64,000 nucleotides of DNA from Leptospira mtsangambouensis (lineage in GTDB: Bacteria > Spirochaetota > Leptospiria > Leptospirales > Leptospiraceae): positions 186,001 through 250,000 of the forward strand of contig NZ_RQHK01000005.1 in assembly GCF_004770475.1 (NCBI RefSeq), written 5' to 3'. Made by a program: the position numbers and the translations under genes. Below the pieces are notes generated by a model that searched no databases, had not been told where the DNA came from, and worked only from the letters and a program-made list of their open reading frames with translations. How positions within the stretch are numbered: the stretch's first letter is position 1; every line of letters starts with the position of its first letter. This document shows positions 1-8,510 of the stretch, piece after piece.

Positions 1-1
1 G

Positions 2-310
2 TTGGCAGTTCGATTCACTGAGACTACTTCCGCTTTACAACTCGACTTACCCAAATCTAAAACAGAATCAATTGGAGAGGAAACACCCAAATTTAAAATT
101 GTAATCAATCATTTGGGTGTTATTTATTTTGATGGAAAGGAAACTTCAAAAGAATCTTTGTCTCAATTGATTCCAAAAAATGAGGATGGTGCTTCTCGTG
201 TTGTTCTGGAAGTAGATAAACGGGCACAATTTGAATCTTTTGTTTTTGCCACTGACGTATTAAAAACAAATGGATATCAAAAAATTGATATTGTCACTCG
301 GAAGGATTAG
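2..310 (+). CDS. ExbD/TolR-family biopolymer transport protein (5' end cut)
   Basis: This is the C-terminal part of an ExbD/TolR-like protein; the reading frame is open to the left edge, so the membrane anchor lies outside the window. What remains is the periplasmic domain. It has the strand 'FKIVINHLGVIYFDGK', the middle helix and the closing 'VVLEVDKRAQFESFV...DVLKTNGYQKIDIVT', which fits the family pattern in which a conserved VDK/AD segment precedes a helix and the final strand. ExbD works with ExbB to pass proton-motive force to TonB or, as TolR, to the Tol-Pal system. The first codon in the window is TTG, but it is probably internal. The gene converges on the histidine kinase gene and overlaps its 3' end by 17 bases. 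Confidence 0.85.
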   Translation: MAVRFTETTSALQLDLPKSKTESIGEETPKFKIVINHLGVIYFDGKETSKESLSQLIPKNEDGASRVVLEVDKRAQFESFVFATDVLKTNGYQKIDIVTRKD

Positions 311-2294
311 AGGATTGAACCAAGTCGATTAAGAACTTATATTTTTTGTTTTTTACTTTTTGTTCTAGGATCAATTTCCCTTTGTCTTCGGTTTGGATCG
401 TATCTAAAACACCAATGAGTTGTCCGAAGTTTTGAATCCGAATCAACTGTAGGATTTCTTTTTTTAAGTTTTGTGGAGAAGAATTTAAAAAGTTGTGAAC
501 AAACTCCACTTCTGATTCATCCTGTTTTGCGATTTCTCCCAGTTCTCTTGTATGGGTTGGACCGATTTTTGATTTTTCTACTAATTCATTCGGGATGGTT
601 TCTAATCGAGTCAAAGGGATTTCAAATCCGAATTCTGATCCTTCGCCAATGGTACTTTTCACATAGATGGTACCTCCTAAAAATTCAACTAACTGATGAC
701 AGATGGATAAACCAAGCCCCGTTCCTTCTTGATAAGAGCTCCCTTGTTCCGTTTGTTGAAATGCTTCAAAAATAGAATGCAATTGATCATTTGGAATTCC
801 TATCCCAGTGTCTTTGACGATGAATAACACCATATCGAAAGAATGTTCCGGATTCCGAGTCACTTTGATTTCTAAACTGACTGAACCTTGGTTTGTGAAC
901 TTCAAAGCATTCCCAAGTAAATTCACAAGTATTTGGCGAATTTTTTGTAAATCCGATTCATAAAAACAGGATTCGATCACAGCAGCATTCAAAAGTTCAA
1001 AACTAATGGATTTTTCGGAAAACCGATAAGAGAACATGGAGAACAATGTGTCCCAAAGTTGTACGAGAGAAAAAGATTCTCTGGTCTCTGTCATTTTCCC
1101 AGCTTCGATTTTGGAAAGATCCAAGATGTCATTGATCATTCCTAAAAGATGGACTCCGTTTTCATATAAAGAATCCACATAACCTTTAAGATGGTTGGGG
1201 AGGTTTGGATCCTTCTCTAAAATCTGTGAAAATCCGATGACTGCATGAAGAGGAGTTCTTAATTCATGTGTGATTTTTGAAAAGAAAACTGATTTGGAAC
1301 GATTTGCTTTGATGGCAGCTTCTACTGCTTTTTGTAATCGTTTGTTTTGTAACTGGATTTTTTGAGAATAATCGTTTAACTTGTCTTCTGCTAGCTTGCG
1401 ATCGGTGATATCAAACACAGTTGACTTATTAATTACAAAATTTCCAGCTTTGTCAAAGGTAGCAGTTGAGTTTAAACTAACAAAAAAAGTAGACCGATCC
1501 TTTCTAAGAAATTCTAATTCTACTCCCGTTAAGTTTTCATTCGGGAAGGAGTCGGTAATCAGTCTGTATTTATCTTGACTACTCTCTGTCAATAAGTCGC
1601 TAAATTTAAAATTTCCTACTATTTCTTCTCTCGCATAACCTAACCAGTCGAGCTCGGTATCATTGATGGAAACGATGGTATTTTCTTTGTCGAGAGAATG
1701 GTAACCACAAGGAGCATTGTTGTATAGATCCAAAATCCTCTCATAAGATTTCATTAAATTTTCTTCCGCTATTTTTCGGTTAGTGATATCATTCCCGATA
1801 GACAGAACTTCGTAGGGATATCCGAATTCATTTTTTAAAATCCGATTTGACCAGGTGACAGTACGTTTGTCATTTTCTCCAATGAATACATCATATTCTT
1901 GACGGATATTTTGTTCGGGTCTATGGAAGATATTCCATAATTGGGATTTCACTTCATTGGATTTTTCAAAAGGAATGTGAAATAAATCCAATACAACATC
2001 CTTACCTTCAGCAGAATCTTTTCCTATTTGAAAAAATTCTTCTGCATAAGGGTTGATTGAATGGATTTTAAAATCGGGGCTCCAACGAATGATAATGGAG
2101 TTTGCTGTATCATATATGTCTTGGTATTGTTTTTCTTTTTCCCGAATGGTGCGTTCAATTTCTTCTGAATTACTTAAATTCTTTCTAAAAAGGATTAACC
2201 TAAGTTTTTTTTCTCTTCGATATGCATTGTGATAATAATAAGCTACAAACAACAATCCAGATGCAATCACAATGGCTAAAAACTCGTCGATCAT
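294..2294 (-). CDS. Membrane-anchored PAS-PAS sensor histidine kinase
   Basis: The protein has 666 residues. One transmembrane helix (about 5-21) is followed by a short coiled coil, two PAS domains (about 55-175 and 185-300), a second coiled coil and a HisKA domain with phospho-acceptor His343 in 'ITHELRTPLH'. The HATPase_c domain follows, with the N-box around Asn462, the G1 box 'DTGIGIP' (495-501) and the G2 box 'GTGLGLS' (524-530). All catalytic motifs are intact, so it should autophosphorylate in response to a signal read by the PAS domains. About 90 extra C-terminal residues lack a recognisable domain. Its start overlaps the stop of the upstream response-regulator/phosphatase gene by 4 bases, so the two are probably translated together as a signalling pair. 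Confidence 0.95.
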   Translation of the reverse strand: MIDEFLAIVIASGLLFVAYYYHNAYRREKKLRLILFRKNLSNSEEIERTIREKEKQYQDIYDTANSIIIRWSPDFKIHSINPYAEEFFQIGKDSAEGKDVVLDLFHIPFEKSNEVKSQLWNIFHRPEQNIRQEYDVFIGENDKRTVTWSNRILKNEFGYPYEVLSIGNDITNRKIAEENLMKSYERILDLYNNAPCGYHSLDKENTIVSINDTELDWLGYAREEIVGNFKFSDLLTESSQDKYRLITDSFPNENLTGVELEFLRKDRSTFFVSLNSTATFDKAGNFVINKSTVFDITDRKLAEDKLNDYSQKIQLQNKRLQKAVEAAIKANRSKSVFFSKITHELRTPLHAVIGFSQILEKDPNLPNHLKGYVDSLYENGVHLLGMINDILDLSKIEAGKMTETRESFSLVQLWDTLFSMFSYRFSEKSISFELLNAAVIESCFYESDLQKIRQILVNLLGNALKFTNQGSVSLEIKVTRNPEHSFDMVLFIVKDTGIGIPNDQLHSIFEAFQQTEQGSSYQEGTGLGLSICHQLVEFLGGTIYVKSTIGEGSEFGFEIPLTRLETIPNELVEKSKIGPTHTRELGEIAKQDESEVEFVHNFLNSSPQNLKKEILQLIRIQNFGQLIGVLDTIQTEDKGKLILEQKVKNKKYKFLIDLVQSSNPSE

Positions 2295-3424
2295 TTGATT
2301 TCCAAAAGTAACATAGTCATGTCGTCTGCGACTTTCCCACCAGAATAAACTAAAACTTCATCCTGAATGGATTCCAGAAATTCTTTTGAAGGAAGATGGA
2401 TTCTTGTTTCGATGAGTTCTGCAAATTTTTGGTCTCCCAAATATTCTTCGTTTTCATTGGGAACTTCAAACATCCCATCAGAAAAAAGAAATAACCTGTC
2501 CCCTGAGTTTAAAAAAATATCTTCGTTTTCCGCATTGAGTTGATCGGGGAACATCATTAGGCAAAATCCCTTTGTCCCGAGTTTGATGATTTTGTTTTCA
2601 CGAATCAAAAACATATGATGGTGTCCAGCCATGGAGTATGACAAAAGATTTTCTTCTGCTTTATAACGTAAATAAATTGCACTGATGAAATGAGTGCTGA
2701 TAAGAGGAGTGAGTGTACTATGAATCCAATATAAACTTTCGCTCGGTGATAAAAAAGATTTATCCATGGTTTTGAAAGTAATGATGGCCATAAGAGAAAC
2801 CATAGCTGCGGCAATTCCGTGGCCTGTTACATCTCCAAATAAAATGTCCAAATCACCAGAGGGTAACAAATCGTAGGTGATTAAATCCCCACCAACTAAT
2901 TCCATAGGTTTATAAGAAGTATAAATTTGATAGAGTGGGGAAGGTGGAAATTGGAAGGTGACTAAATTTTCTTGATTTGATTTGGCAAGTTCCAAATCTT
3001 TTTGAATGGCCTGTAGAAGATCGATTCTTTCTTTTTCTAAAGTTTTGATTTTGATATGAGTTCTGATCCTAGCTAAAATTTCGGACTCTTGAAATGGTTT
3101 TGTGATGTAATCAACGGCTCCTGTTTCTAATCCTTTGACTATATCGCTTGTTTCGTTGAGTGCAGATAAAAAAAGAATCGGAGTGTTTTTTGACCGTTCC
3201 ATCACAAGTAAACGTTTGGCAACATCAAGTCCACTAATCCCAGGAAGTAGAATGTCCAGTAAAATTAAGTCAAAGTCAAGTGCCTCCGCCAACTCTAGGG
3301 CATATTCACCATCGTAAGCAACCGCCACTTCATATCCTTGCCCAAGTAAAATATGAGTGATAATCTCAATATTGGTTTCGTTATCATCGACTACCAAGAT
3401 TTTCAGAGCTTGTTTTGTGTACAC
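2291..3424 (-). CDS. Response regulator with SpoIIE/PP2C phosphatase output
   Basis: The protein has 377 residues and begins at GTG. An N-terminal receiver domain (1-125) has the acidic pair Asp13/Asp14, phospho-acceptor Asp57 in 'LILLDILLPG' and Lys109 in 'ITKPF'. A linker helix joins it to a SpoIIE/RsbU-type PP2C phosphatase domain with metal-binding aspartates in 'VGGD' (about 180) and 'FGDVTGHG' (about 198) and the later 'SDGMFE' and 'DDMTMLLLE' motifs. Such proteins dephosphorylate an anti-sigma-factor antagonist when the receiver is phosphorylated. The downstream kinase overlaps by 4 bases and is the obvious phosphodonor. No anti-sigma antagonist lies next to it. The STAS protein at 25362-25841 is distant and its involvement would be speculation. 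Confidence 0.93.
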   Translation of the reverse strand: MYTKQALKILVVDDNETNIEIITHILLGQGYEVAVAYDGEYALELAEALDFDLILLDILLPGISGLDVAKRLLVMERSKNTPILFLSALNETSDIVKGLETGAVDYITKPFQESEILARIRTHIKIKTLEKERIDLLQAIQKDLELAKSNQENLVTFQFPPSPLYQIYTSYKPMELVGGDLITYDLLPSGDLDILFGDVTGHGIAAAMVSLMAIITFKTMDKSFLSPSESLYWIHSTLTPLISTHFISAIYLRYKAEENLLSYSMAGHHHMFLIRENKIIKLGTKGFCLMMFPDQLNAENEDIFLNSGDRLFLFSDGMFEVPNENEEYLGDQKFAELIETRIHLPSKEFLESIQDEVLVYSGGKVADDMTMLLLEIK

Positions 3425-3500
3425 AATTCATGAAGGATTCGTTGCAAAAAACATTTGGCAAGAGATTTTTGATAAAGTTTGATTTGGTTAGAAAATAGAA

Positions 3501-4577
3501 ATGAAAAAGATCATCCACATTGATATGGACGCATTTTATGCATCTGTAGAACAAAGAGATTTTCCTGAAATGCGTGGAAAACCTGTCGTTGTGGGTGGTT
3601 CTCCGCATTCAAGGGGAGTTGTTTGTGCGGCAAGTTACGAAGCAAGGAAGTTTGGTGTTCGCTCTGCCATCCCTTGTTTTCAAGCTTACAAACTTTGCCC
3701 AGATGCCATTTTCACTCCACCTCGATTTGAAGTGTATAAATCAATCTCCAAAGAAATTCGTTCTGTATTTTTGGAATACACTGACTTAGTGGAACCCTTG
3801 TCCTTGGATGAGGCATATTTAGATGTCACATCCAACAAATTACAAATTCCACTAGCAAGTACGATCGCCAAAGAAATTCGGAAAAAAATATTTGATCGAA
3901 CGGGACTCACTTGTTCTGCGGGTGTTGCCCAAAATAAATTCTTAGCAAAAATGGCTTCGGAAAAAAATAAACCTAACGGGTTATATGTGGTTCTTCCTGG
4001 CGATGAAGAAAAATTTTTAGATGAAATCCCTCTTTATAGTTTTTTTGGAATCGGGAAAAAAACTTATGAACGTCTTTCGCAATTAGGATATACAAAAGGA
4101 TCAGAATTACGAAAAGCGGAAGAGTCTTTTTTAGTTGGGGAATTTGGAAAAATGGGGGCTGTGTTTTATCGGATGGCAAGGGGGCTTGATGACCGAGAAG
4201 TCATTCCTTTTCGCGATCCTAAATCGATTGGTGTCGAAACAACCTTTTCCCATGATTCGGAAGATTTTGCTTATTTGTTACTCACTTTAGAGAATTTATC
4301 TAAAGAATTAGAATTGCGGATGGGTCGGAAAAATAAACAAGGAAAAACGCTGACCTTAAAAATCAAATTTGAAGATTTTACTGTGAAACAAAAATCTATT
4401 TCATCCGAATCTGTTTTCTACTTGGCAGACAACCTTTTCCAACAATCCTCGAATCTGTTAGCAAATGTTTGGAAGGAAAACACAGAACCAATGAAGAAAA
4501 TAAGACTTTTAGGAATTTCTGTGACCAACTTTTCTTCCGATTCAAAAAATGAGGACCAACCTTCACTCTTCGGTTAA
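3501..4577 (+). CDS. dinB: DNA polymerase IV (Y family, translesion)
   Basis: This 358-residue Y-family polymerase copies damaged templates with low fidelity. The first catalytic motif 'IHIDMDAFYASVEQRD' starts at residue 5 (Asp8), and the second, 'SLDEAYLDVT', supplies the paired Asp/Glu near residue 103. The helix-hairpin-helix region 'FFGIGKKTYERL' and a little-finger domain follow. The C-terminus 'NEDQPSLFG' resembles the beta-clamp binding peptide of DinB proteins (family knowledge). The length is normal for DinB. Three bases separate it from the downstream esterase gene, so the two may be cotranscribed. I see no obvious LexA-type palindrome immediately upstream. Confidence 0.97.
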   Translation: MKKIIHIDMDAFYASVEQRDFPEMRGKPVVVGGSPHSRGVVCAASYEARKFGVRSAIPCFQAYKLCPDAIFTPPRFEVYKSISKEIRSVFLEYTDLVEPLSLDEAYLDVTSNKLQIPLASTIAKEIRKKIFDRTGLTCSAGVAQNKFLAKMASEKNKPNGLYVVLPGDEEKFLDEIPLYSFFGIGKKTYERLSQLGYTKGSELRKAEESFLVGEFGKMGAVFYRMARGLDDREVIPFRDPKSIGVETTFSHDSEDFAYLLLTLENLSKELELRMGRKNKQGKTLTLKIKFEDFTVKQKSISSESVFYLADNLFQQSSNLLANVWKENTEPMKKIRLLGISVTNFSSDSKNEDQPSLFG

Positions 4578-4580
4578 ACT

Positions 4581-5282
4581 ATGTTAGATAATGAAAACGA
4601 TTTAGAATCTCTCGGACCTTTACAAGTGCTTCGAGTCAAAGGAGATCCAGATGCACCAACGGTTGTCATGTTTCATGGTTATGGTGCCAGCGCTTTTGAT
4701 TTATATCCCATCCACGAAGTGTTAGTGACTGATCAAAAGTTCAATTGGGTTTTCCCTCATGGACATTTGAGTGTACCTCTGATGCCTGGTTATTCAGGTC
4801 GGGCTTGGTTTCCCATTGATATGGCCGCTTTGGAAGAGGCAATCCGCAAAAATGATTTTAGAAATTTTGCCGATAAAGACCCAGAAGGGATGGACGTCGC
4901 AAGAGAAGCCGCTTATTTAATGTTAGATGCTCTTGGCATTCCTTGGAACCAACTGATTTTAGGTGGCTTTTCACAAGGTGCTATGCTTGCAACAGACTTA
5001 ACTCTTAGAAAAGAAGAAGTCTCCAAAGGTCTGATGATCCTTTCAGGTGCACTTGTCAATGAATCACTCTGGAAAGAATTGGCCCCTAAAAAATCGATTT
5101 TACGTTTTTTTCAATCTCATGGAGAATTTGACCCTATTCTTGGTTATGCGAATGCCAAAAGACTAGAAAAGTTACTTCGTAATTCAGGTTTGCTAGGTGA
5201 ATTCATTGCTTTTAACGGTGGACATGAGATTCCCGCACCGGTGATCCAAGGAATTAGCCGTTATTTGAATAGTTTGTCATAA
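4581..5282 (+). CDS. Phospholipase/carboxylesterase family alpha/beta hydrolase
   Basis: This 233-residue alpha/beta hydrolase has no signal peptide and is probably cytoplasmic. The oxyanion-hole strand is 'VVMFHGYGAS', the nucleophile elbow is 'GGFSQGA' (GxSxG), the catalytic Asp lies in 'HGEFDPIL' and the His in 'GGHEIPAPV'. Order and spacing match the phospholipase/carboxylesterase (acyl-protein thioesterase-like) family. The substrate cannot be told from sequence; medium-chain acyl esters are usual for the family. It follows dinB after three bases. Confidence 0.88.
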   Translation: MLDNENDLESLGPLQVLRVKGDPDAPTVVMFHGYGASAFDLYPIHEVLVTDQKFNWVFPHGHLSVPLMPGYSGRAWFPIDMAALEEAIRKNDFRNFADKDPEGMDVAREAAYLMLDALGIPWNQLILGGFSQGAMLATDLTLRKEEVSKGLMILSGALVNESLWKELAPKKSILRFFQSHGEFDPILGYANAKRLEKLLRNSGLLGEFIAFNGGHEIPAPVIQGISRYLNSLS

Positions 5283-5335
5283 AAATTCTAGTTCGCAAAT
5301 TGGTTTGGGTCTGTCTAAGTTAACGGGTGGTCATT

Positions 5336-6094
5336 ATGAAACAGTTTCTTTTTACATTTCTTTGTATTGGATTATGGCAAGGGGCTTTCGCCCAAGGTTT
5401 TGACCATAAACATTCTGTTTGGGATTCCATCCTAAAAAAAAATGTGAAGAACGGACTTGTTTCCTATAAAGGTATTCAGTCGGAAGAGGGTTCCTTTAAA
5501 CAATATTTAGAATCTCTTTCAAAGGTGACTGAGGCTCAATACCAAGGTTTCAACGAAAAAGAAAAAATTAGTTTTTTAATCAACGCATACAATGCCTTCA
5601 CTGTGAAATTGATTTTAGACCATTACCCCGTTGAGAGTATCACAGAAATTGGCTCTCCATTTTCCAAAATTAATTTAGCCCGTGGGATCCCTTGGAAAAA
5701 AGAATTTTATACTCTCCTTGGAAAATCTAGACATTTGGATTGGATTGAACATGAAAAATTAAGAAAGGATTTTAATGAACCAAGGATTCACTTTGCGATT
5801 GTTTGTGCCTCCATTGGTTGTCCTTATTTAGTTTCAGAAGCCTACACCCCTAATTCATTAGAAAAACAACTTCAGTCTGCCAAACTCGGATTCTTAAAAA
5901 ATCCAAAAAAGAATTTTTATGATAAAACAACGAACACTCTGTACTTAAGTAAAATTTTTAACTGGTTCCAAACTGATTTTACCAAAAAAACAACTCTCAT
6001 TCAATATGTGCAGGAAGGTTTTGAGGAAACAATCAAACCAGATGCCAAAATTGTTTATAATGAATACAGTTGGGATTTAAACGAATTAAAATAG
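5336..6094 (+). CDS. Secreted DUF547-domain protein
   Basis: This exported protein has about 252 residues. I chose the ATG at 5336 because a hydrophobic signal peptide ending in 'GAFAQG' follows at once and a GGGTGG purine run lies just upstream; a GTG nine bases earlier is in frame but less likely. The body matches the DUF547 family: 'INAYNAFTVKLILDHYP', 'INLARGIPW', 'LDWIEHEKLRK', then 'IHFAIVCASIGCPYL' with two conserved cysteines. The molecular function of DUF547 is unknown. The protein probably acts in the periplasm. Confidence 0.88.
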   Translation: MKQFLFTFLCIGLWQGAFAQGFDHKHSVWDSILKKNVKNGLVSYKGIQSEEGSFKQYLESLSKVTEAQYQGFNEKEKISFLINAYNAFTVKLILDHYPVESITEIGSPFSKINLARGIPWKKEFYTLLGKSRHLDWIEHEKLRKDFNEPRIHFAIVCASIGCPYLVSEAYTPNSLEKQLQSAKLGFLKNPKKNFYDKTTNTLYLSKIFNWFQTDFTKKTTLIQYVQEGFEETIKPDAKIVYNEYSWDLNELK

Positions 6095-6222
6095 GAATAC
6101 AAAGTATCCAATACACATAAAATAAAAGACAAAGAGGTTTATCATTCCGGGACTAGGGGCTCGGGGAAAAGCAGTCTGCACCATTTCGAAAATAATTAAA
6201 AACCAATTTATGGGGAATGATC

Positions 6223-7290
6223 ATGCTATTGTCTGATTTAGGATGGAATTCTTTTTTTGAACTGAGTTTTGATCAATATAAAAATTTAGGTCTGTCGGCG
6301 ATGCGTATCGTTCGAGAGAACAGAGAAAAATATATTGCTTGTGGTGAACTTGGAGAATTCAACTGTGAAGTTTCAGGAAAATTCCGATTTAATACCGAAA
6401 GTAAAAGTGAATTTCCAACAGTCGGTGATTGGGTAGTAACTTCAGTAATTCCTAATGAAAAGAAAGCAATCATTCACGCACTTTTACCTAGAAAGAGTGT
6501 TTTCAGTCGAAAAGTCCCTGGCCAGATGACTGATGAACAAGTCATTGCAGCTAACATCGACATCGTATTCATCATTACCGGCTTAGATTTAAATTATAAT
6601 TTACGACGTATCGAAAGGTTTTTATCAATCGCATGGGAAAGCAAAGCCTTACCTGTGGTTTTGTTAAATAAAGCCGACCTTTGTCCTGAGGCTGAATTGC
6701 GAAAAATCGAAGTGGAATCAATTGCGATCGGAGTTGATGTGCATACACTCAGTGCAACTCAAAATACTGGAATTGCTATTTTGAATCAATACATCCAAAG
6801 AGGGAAAACCATCGCTTTTCTTGGTTCATCTGGAGTTGGAAAATCTACGATCATCAACACTCTTCTTGGGATGGAACATCTTAAAGTAAACGAAGTAAGT
6901 GAATTAGGAAGTCGAGGTCGACATACAACAACTTATCGTGAATTAATTTTACTCCCAAGTGGCGGTATGGTCATTGATACTCCTGGGATGCGAGAATTAC
7001 AAGTTTGGGGTGACGAAGAAGGATTGAAGTCTGTTTTTGATGATATTGAAAACTTAAGTTTAAACTGTCGTTATCGCAATTGCAGTCATGAAAACGAACC
7101 TGGTTGTGCTGTACAAAAAGCGATAAGTGAAAATTCTCTTGATCCGAAACGATTGGAAAGTTTTTTAAAATTGAAGAAAGAGTATAAATATTTAGAAGAC
7201 AGGCAAACCATGAAAGCAAGTGCAATTGAAAAAGCAAATTGGAAATCCATTAGTAAACTTGCGAAAAACATTAAAAAAAACGGAAGGTAA
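6223..7290 (+). CDS. rsgA: Ribosome small-subunit biogenesis GTPase RsgA
   Basis: RsgA is a circularly permuted GTPase that helps mature the 30S ribosomal subunit. The G4 motif 'LLNKAD' comes before the P-loop 'GSSGVGKSTI' and the G3 motif 'DTPGMREL', which is the family's hallmark order. An N-terminal OB-fold precedes it. A zinc-binding C-terminal module is visible in 'CRYRNCSHENEPGC'. Two in-frame ATGs sit six bases apart. I prefer the second (6223) because GGGGA at 6212-6216 is then at normal ribosome-binding distance. The 3' end is only seven bases from the convergent OsmC gene, with no terminator between them. Confidence 0.97.
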   Translation: MLLSDLGWNSFFELSFDQYKNLGLSAMRIVRENREKYIACGELGEFNCEVSGKFRFNTESKSEFPTVGDWVVTSVIPNEKKAIIHALLPRKSVFSRKVPGQMTDEQVIAANIDIVFIITGLDLNYNLRRIERFLSIAWESKALPVVLLNKADLCPEAELRKIEVESIAIGVDVHTLSATQNTGIAILNQYIQRGKTIAFLGSSGVGKSTIINTLLGMEHLKVNEVSELGSRGRHTTTYRELILLPSGGMVIDTPGMRELQVWGDEEGLKSVFDDIENLSLNCRYRNCSHENEPGCAVQKAISENSLDPKRLESFLKLKKEYKYLEDRQTMKASAIEKANWKSISKLAKNIKKNGR

Positions 7291-7297
7291 ATTGGTT

Positions 7298-7714
7298 TTA
7301 TGAAACTAACTCAAATTCGTAAGTGATTTTTGCTGTTTTTTCTAATGTTTTGGCAACAGAACAGTATTTTTCTAAACTAAGATCAATCGCACGTTTTACC
7401 TGTTCTTCTTTAAAATCACCTTTTACTTTAAACTTCAAATGGATGTTTTTAAAAAGATTGGTTTCTTCGACTTTTTCCCTTTCGGCATCTACTTCTACAG
7501 AATAGTCTTTCACTTCGATTCTGTGTTTGTTTAGAATCATCAAAACATCAATACTACTACAACCGGCAAGCCCCATAATCAAAAGTTCCATAGGTCTTGG
7601 ACCAGAATTTTTTCCACCTATTTCGGGAGAGGCATCGATACGAATGGAATTACCAGATTCATTCGTTGCTTCTAAAACATAAGGAGATTCAATGCGACTT
7701 AGTTTGATATTCAT
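7298..7714 (-). CDS. OsmC/Ohr-family peroxide-detoxifying protein
   Basis: This 138-residue protein carries both OsmC-family redox cysteines: Cys52 in 'GLAGCSSIDV' and Cys118 in 'EKYCSVAKTL'. The central 'GGKNSGPRPMELLIMGLAGC' region is typical. Family members reduce organic hydroperoxides in the cytoplasm using lipoyl or thiol donors. It lies downstream of the peroxiredoxin gene on the same strand, but a strong hairpin between them suggests at least partial transcriptional separation. The sequence is closer to the general OsmC/YhfA group than to classical Ohr, so the exact substrate is open. Confidence 0.9.
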   Translation of the reverse strand: MNIKLSRIESPYVLEATNESGNSIRIDASPEIGGKNSGPRPMELLIMGLAGCSSIDVLMILNKHRIEVKDYSVEVDAEREKVEETNLFKNIHLKFKVKGDFKEEQVKRAIDLSLEKYCSVAKTLEKTAKITYEFELVS

Positions 7715-7721
7715 AAGTAGA

Positions 7722-7746
7722 AAATAGGCGGGTGGGAGAACCCGCC
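7722..7746 (-). terminator. Rho-independent terminator of the peroxiredoxin gene
   Basis: A perfect seven-base GC-rich stem (GGCGGGT / ACCCGCC, 7727-7746) encloses a six-base loop. On the minus strand it is followed by TATTTTCT. It sits just after the peroxiredoxin stop codon and before the OsmC start, so it should end or attenuate the peroxiredoxin transcript. Confidence 0.75.
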
Positions 7747-7757
7747 AAGTTTAAAAT

Positions 7758-8393
7758 TTACTTATTCGGTTGTGGTGTGTAACGCAAATAAGGTTTGATG
7801 GTCCTAAATCCTTTAGGGAATTTTTTCTTCGCATCTTCATCAGAAACAGAAGGAACGATGATTGTGTCTTCTCCATCTTTCCAGTTTGCAGGAGTTGCTA
7901 CGCTAAACTGAGAAGTGAGTTGTAAAGAATCAATCACACGCAAAAGTTCATCAAAGTTTCTTCCAGTGGATGCAGGATAAGTAAGAGTTAATTTTACTTT
8001 TTTGTCAGGTCCGACAACAAATACAGAACGAACAGTAGTGGTTTCACTTGCATTTGGATGAATCATATCATAAAGGTTTGATACTTTACGATCTGCATCA
8101 GCAATGATAGGGTAGTTTACTTTGGTTCCTTGTGTTTCGTTGATATCAGAGATCCAACCTTTGTGGCTGTCAACTGGGTCAACAGAAAGTGCGATCACTT
8201 TCACATTACGTTTTTCGAACTCTGGTTTAATTTTTGCCACGTATCCAAGTTCGGTTGTACAAACTGGAGTGTAGTCTTTCGGGTGAGAAAATAAAATCCC
8301 CCAACCTTGTCCTAAATATTCATGAAAGTCAATTTTGCCTTCAGAGGTTTCCGCTTGGAAATTCGGTGCTTCGTCGCCTAAACGTAGTGCCAT
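7758..8393 (-). CDS. 1-Cys peroxiredoxin (Prx6-like)
   Basis: This 211-residue thioredoxin-fold peroxidase reduces hydrogen peroxide and alkyl hydroperoxides. The peroxidatic cysteine is Cys45 in 'YTPVCTTELG', and the downstream 'GWISDINETQGTKVNYPIIAD' is typical of the Prx6 subgroup. There is no clear resolving cysteine in the C-terminal part, which fits a 1-Cys enzyme that needs an external reductant. The length (about 210-220 residues) fits Prx6. The ATG is preceded by AGGAG at good spacing. The 117-base gap upstream must carry its promoter; I saw no convincing PerR box there. Confidence 0.94.
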   Translation of the reverse strand: MALRLGDEAPNFQAETSEGKIDFHEYLGQGWGILFSHPKDYTPVCTTELGYVAKIKPEFEKRNVKVIALSVDPVDSHKGWISDINETQGTKVNYPIIADADRKVSNLYDMIHPNASETTTVRSVFVVGPDKKVKLTLTYPASTGRNFDELLRVIDSLQLTSQFSVATPANWKDGEDTIIVPSVSDEDAKKKFPKGFRTIKPYLRYTPQPNK

Positions 8394-8510
8394 GGTTTTT
8401 CTCCTGTAAGATGAGTGATTCCAATTCTAAAATTCACCTCTGAAAATGCAAGAAATTGTTATACTTTATTGGATGAAATTTCCATTTTATTGAAATATTT
8501 CGCAGATTTC